From NCBI RefSeq assembly GCF_001303895.1, contig NZ_LJSD01000033.1, forward strand, positions 62,001 through 126,000: a DNA stretch of 64,000 nucleotides, read 5' to 3'. The DNA is from Mesorhizobium sp. 1M-11. Its GTDB lineage: Bacteria; Pseudomonadota; Alphaproteobacteria; Rhizobiales; Rhizobiaceae. Position numbers and translations under genes: made by a program. The notes beneath the pieces were generated by a model. It was not told where the DNA came from, searched no databases, and was given only the letters and a program-made list of their open reading frames with translations. Shown one piece after another: positions 61,343 through 64,000 of this stretch (positions are counted from its first letter, which is position 1; each line of letters begins with the position of its first letter).

Positions 61343-62005
61343 ATGAGAAAGATCATCGTCGCCACCTTCGTCAGCCTCGACGGCGTCATGCAGGCGCCGG
61401 GCGGTCCGCAGGAAGATCCGACCGGCGGCTTCAAATTCGGCGGCTGGGTCGCGTCGCATTTCGACGAAGCGCTCGGCGAAGCACTGGGCGAGATCTTCGG
61501 CCGGCCTTACGATCTGTTGCTCGGCCGCAAGACCTACGACATTTTCGCCGCGCACTGGCCCTTCATAAAGGACGGCCCGGATCAGGCGATCGCGGACAGC
61601 TTCAACAGCATCACCAAATACGTGGCCTCGCGCTCGACCCCGAAGCTCGCCTGGCAGAAGAGCCAGTTGCTCGGCACGGACGTCGTCGCCGCGTTGAGGA
61701 AACTCAAGAGCGAAGACGGTCCGGATCTGCTGGTGCAGGGCTCCGGCGATTTCCTGCAGACCTTGTGGAAGCACGGCCTGGTCGATGAGCTCAGTGTTCT
61801 GACCTTCCCGGTCCTGCTTGGCAAGGGCAAGAAACTGTTCGGCGACGGCGTCGCCCCGACCGGCTTGAAACTGGTGAAGGCAAAGTCCTACCCGAGCGGC
61901 GTGATCGTGGCCAACTATGTGCCGGCCGGCGACGTCAAAACAGGCGATTTCTCGCTGGGCGAGCCATCCGAAGCCGAACTGGAACGCCGCAAGAACCTGA
62001 CCTGA
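61343..62005 (+). CDS. DHFR/RibD-C-like family protein
   Basis: This 220-residue protein has KIIVATFVSLDGVMQAPGGP (about residues 3-22), LLGRKTYDIFAAHWP (about 59-73), LLVQGSGDFLQTLWKHGLVDEL (split, about 129-150), matching the dihydrofolate-reductase-like RibD C-terminal domain. Substrate unknown; it is common as a stand-alone reductase. Starts at 61343. Confidence 0.87.
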   Translation: MRKIIVATFVSLDGVMQAPGGPQEDPTGGFKFGGWVASHFDEALGEALGEIFGRPYDLLLGRKTYDIFAAHWPFIKDGPDQAIADSFNSITKYVASRSTPKLAWQKSQLLGTDVVAALRKLKSEDGPDLLVQGSGDFLQTLWKHGLVDELSVLTFPVLLGKGKKLFGDGVAPTGLKLVKAKSYPSGVIVANYVPAGDVKTGDFSLGEPSEAELERRKNLT

Positions 62006-62048
62006 GGTCCGTCTGACCTTCCGGGCCGGCAACACGGCCCGGCCCCGC

Positions 62049-62077
62049 GAGGAGCGCTTCGACCGGCGGCGCTCCTC
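62049..62077 (+). terminator. Weak hairpin after the DHFR-like gene
   Basis: GAGGAGCGC, 11-nt loop, GCGCTCCTC forms a 9-bp stem. A second short stem CCGGGCC/GGCCCGG precedes it. No T tract. Confidence 0.4.
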
Positions 62078-62192
62078 ATCCGCAATGTACTAGGTCATCG
62101 TCAGGGCCGCTTTCGGCTTGATTTTGCGGGCCTCCGGGTGCCTGCTGTCGAATGCGTGGGGAGTGTTCGCCGATCGGTGGGAGGTCGCGACA

Positions 62193-63506
62193 ATGAGACG
62201 GCCAAGCCTGGCGCTCCTGGCGCTGGCGCTCTTTGCATCCGCCGCCGCGGCACAGCAGGCTCAACCCGACCTCGACAAGCAGCTCGAGCAGGAGGACATG
62301 TATCTCCGCCTCGACCCGAACGATGTCGTCGCGCGCCACAACCGCGCTTCGATCTGGTTCCGCAAGGGCGAGTACAAGAAAGCGATCACCGATTTCAGCG
62401 AAGCGATCCGATTGATGCCGCGTCGCGCCGAAACCTACAACAACCGCGCCACCGTCTATCTGCGCACGGAGGAATTCGACAAGGCGATTACCGACTACAG
62501 CCGTTCGATCGAGCTCGGCTATGCCGGCGCCTATAGCGGCCGTGCCGCTGCCTATACGCTGAGCGGCAGATATGATCTTGCCTTTGCCGACCTGGACAAG
62601 GCGCTCAAGATCAACCCCGATGACCCCGACGCCATAGGCAACCGCGCCATGGCCTATGCCCAGCAAGGGCAATTCGACAAGGCCCTGCCGGACTACGACA
62701 AGGCCATAAAGCTCGCCCCGAACAATGCGGTGTTCTACGAAGGACGAGGCGATGCGTGGTTCAGGACAAACCAGCCTGACAAGGCGATTGCCGATCTCAG
62801 CAAGGCTGTGGATCTCGATCCGCGAAACATCCAGGCATTCTACACCCGTGGCAAAGCCTATGCGCAGCTCGAACGCCACGATGAAGCCATCGCCGACTAC
62901 AGCCGGGCCATCGAATTGACCGGCAACCAGCGGGTGAAGAACCACGCCAATGTCTATGCCGCGCGAGGCAACGCTTACACCTTTTCCGGTCGCTATGAAG
63001 CCGCACTCGCCGATTTCGACAAGGCAATCGAGATCGACCCGAGTTCCGCTTTCGCCTTCGGTGGTCGCGGCGCAACTTATGCGGCGCTGAAGCAGTTCGA
63101 CCGCGGTCTCGCCGACATGGACAAGGCGATCTTTCTCGATCCCAACAATGCCGACAGCTATAACGGCCGCGCGTTGGTGCTGTTCCTGGTCGGCCAGGCA
63201 GACAAGGCGATCGCCGATCTGGACAAGGCACTCGAGCTCAATCCGAAACAGTTCAAGGCTCGCCTCAACCGCGGCGTGATACACGCATCGAAGGACCGGC
63301 TCGATATGGCGATTGCCGACTACGATGAAGCAGCAAAGCTGCGCCCCGACGATGCCGAGGTCTTCTATCGTCGCGGAATGGCCTACCGGCAGAAGGGCGA
63401 AACCGCCAAGGCCAGGGCAGACCTGGAAAAAGCGCTGCGCCTCATGCCGCATTTCAGCGAGGCAAAGCAGGAACTGGAGGGCTTGAAGAGCGGAGGCGGG
63501 AAGTAG
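62193..63506 (+). CDS. Exported TPR-repeat protein
   Basis: This is a 437-residue protein with signal peptide (about residues 1-20). Around eleven TPR units follow (each with the AxxxxxxGxxxxAIxDxxxAIxLxP type; for example YKKAITDFSEAIRL, ALADFDKAIEIDP). It probably acts as a periplasmic or secreted scaffold. GGGAGGTCGCGACA precedes the start at 62193. Confidence 0.88.
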   Translation: MRRPSLALLALALFASAAAAQQAQPDLDKQLEQEDMYLRLDPNDVVARHNRASIWFRKGEYKKAITDFSEAIRLMPRRAETYNNRATVYLRTEEFDKAITDYSRSIELGYAGAYSGRAAAYTLSGRYDLAFADLDKALKINPDDPDAIGNRAMAYAQQGQFDKALPDYDKAIKLAPNNAVFYEGRGDAWFRTNQPDKAIADLSKAVDLDPRNIQAFYTRGKAYAQLERHDEAIADYSRAIELTGNQRVKNHANVYAARGNAYTFSGRYEAALADFDKAIEIDPSSAFAFGGRGATYAALKQFDRGLADMDKAIFLDPNNADSYNGRALVLFLVGQADKAIADLDKALELNPKQFKARLNRGVIHASKDRLDMAIADYDEAAKLRPDDAEVFYRRGMAYRQKGETAKARADLEKALRLMPHFSEAKQELEGLKSGGGK

Positions 63507-63564
63507 GGCTTGAGCCTATTCGCAGCGGCACAGAGAGCGTCAAACCGCCAATCGGAAACCCGGC

Positions 63565-63828
63565 CTACTTCCGTGTCGGCCCGAACGGCTCGATGCGCGG
63601 GTTGGAGAACGGGCCTTTCACCTGCCCGCCGGTGTCCGCTGTCGGCCGCTCCTTGATGGCGGTCTCGTGAACCTGGACGGCATAGAGCCCCTTCTGCGGA
63701 TCCAGGACGACCACTCCGAAACTCCTGTCCATCTCGGCAGTCGGCACGCCAAGCAACTCGGCCGCACGGTCGAGACCGGGCGTACCTTCGGGACAGGCAA
63801 TGGTCATGAGCACCATGTCGCGGGACAT
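63565..63828 (-). CDS. Small conserved hypothetical protein
   Basis: This is an 87-residue protein without a signal peptide. ACPEGTPGLDRAAELLGVP (about residues 11-29) and SFGVVVLDPQKGLYAVQVHE (about 36-55) look like a compact alpha/beta fold. I do not recognise the family. The start at 63828 has only a weak site (GCGGAT). Confidence 0.62.
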   Translation of the reverse strand: MSRDMVLMTIACPEGTPGLDRAAELLGVPTAEMDRSFGVVVLDPQKGLYAVQVHETAIKERPTADTGGQVKGPFSNPRIEPFGPTRK

Positions 63829-63921
63829 ATCCGCTCTATCTTTCCGCTTGCCGCACGATCCTTGTCCGAAAAGCCGTAACTTCCGACTAGCCTGCGTTTC
63901 AGATCGCGCTCCAGTGCTGAT

Positions 63922-64000
63922 CTACAGCCCGAAATGCTCGGCTACCGGCAATGGATCGATGATCCCGGCGCCGTAGTCATTGTTCCATCCGGACTTCGGC
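63922..64000 (-). CDS. C-terminal end of a gene cut by the window edge (subtilase-like tail)
   Basis: The minus-strand frame ending at TAG (63922-63924) reads KSGWNNDYGAGIIDPLPVAE followed by HFGL. GxxWNxDYGAGxIDPxxA resembles the last strand of subtilisin-family (S8) peptidases. The gene continues beyond the right edge, so identity cannot be checked further. Confidence 0.45.
   Translation of the reverse strand, partial: PKSGWNNDYGAGIIDPLPVAEHFGL

Overview
The window is a GC-rich stretch of an alphaproteobacterial chromosome, most likely Hyphomicrobiales and close to Mesorhizobium/Phyllobacteriaceae. That placement is inferred from gene families (DUF982, DUF930, HlyU and RcnB proteins, ECF42/DGPF), the rpoD, dnaG, yqeY and carA block, TRAP and MFS transporter richness, and dispersed GCAATTCC...GGAATTGC hairpin repeats of a kind common in these genomes. 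No transposase, prophage block, rRNA operon or CRISPR array was seen. It reads as core chromosome mixed with accessory metabolic modules.

Layout. 1-4.5 kb: a catabolic or uptake island with an M19-like dipeptidase homologue, a V4R/DUF5943 protein, an MHS-type transporter and a divergent LysR regulator; a broken SDR tail lies at the left edge. 4.5-9.1 kb: tRNA-Ile(CAU), a SIMPL protein, small exported proteins and a large OmpA-domain protein with a low-complexity arm. 9.4-23.8 kb: many short regulator/target pairs (LuxR with an HtrA-like protease and pseudoprotease, HxlR/oxidoreductase, TetR/VOC, LysR/azoreductase, PadR, AraC-LysE-YjbQ with a divergent lactonase-like enzyme). Several intergenic regions contain clear inverted repeats. 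25-29.3 kb: rpoD and dnaG. 29.4-40.5 kb: transporters, a GbsR-type regulator, a complete TRAP system, and an ECF42 sigma factor with its DGPF partner, lying between dnaG and yqeY. 40.6-42.5 kb: yqeY and divergent carA. 42.6-50.9 kb: TetA-like MFS, zinc metallopeptidase, NodB-domain deacetylase, mntR/mntH, a PCMT-like methyltransferase and an MFS/ArsR pair. 51-59.3 kb: an accessory zone of small uncharacterised proteins, including two paralogues of one small family and a 29-residue membrane microprotein. 59.4-64 kb: TetR/CurA-like reductase, DHFR-like protein, TPR protein, and the C-terminal end of a further gene at the right edge.

How it works together. The dominant pattern is local regulation: a regulator divergent from one target, with an operator in the gap. 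The most unusual signals are the cytoplasmic HtrA-like protease beside a homologue that has lost all three catalytic residues, an M19-family protein lacking half of the metal ligands, a YjbQ gene whose conserved N-terminus has no ATG/GTG/TTG start, a periplasmic-binding-fold protein with no export signal, and the duplicated small protein family at 52.6 and 57.3 kb.
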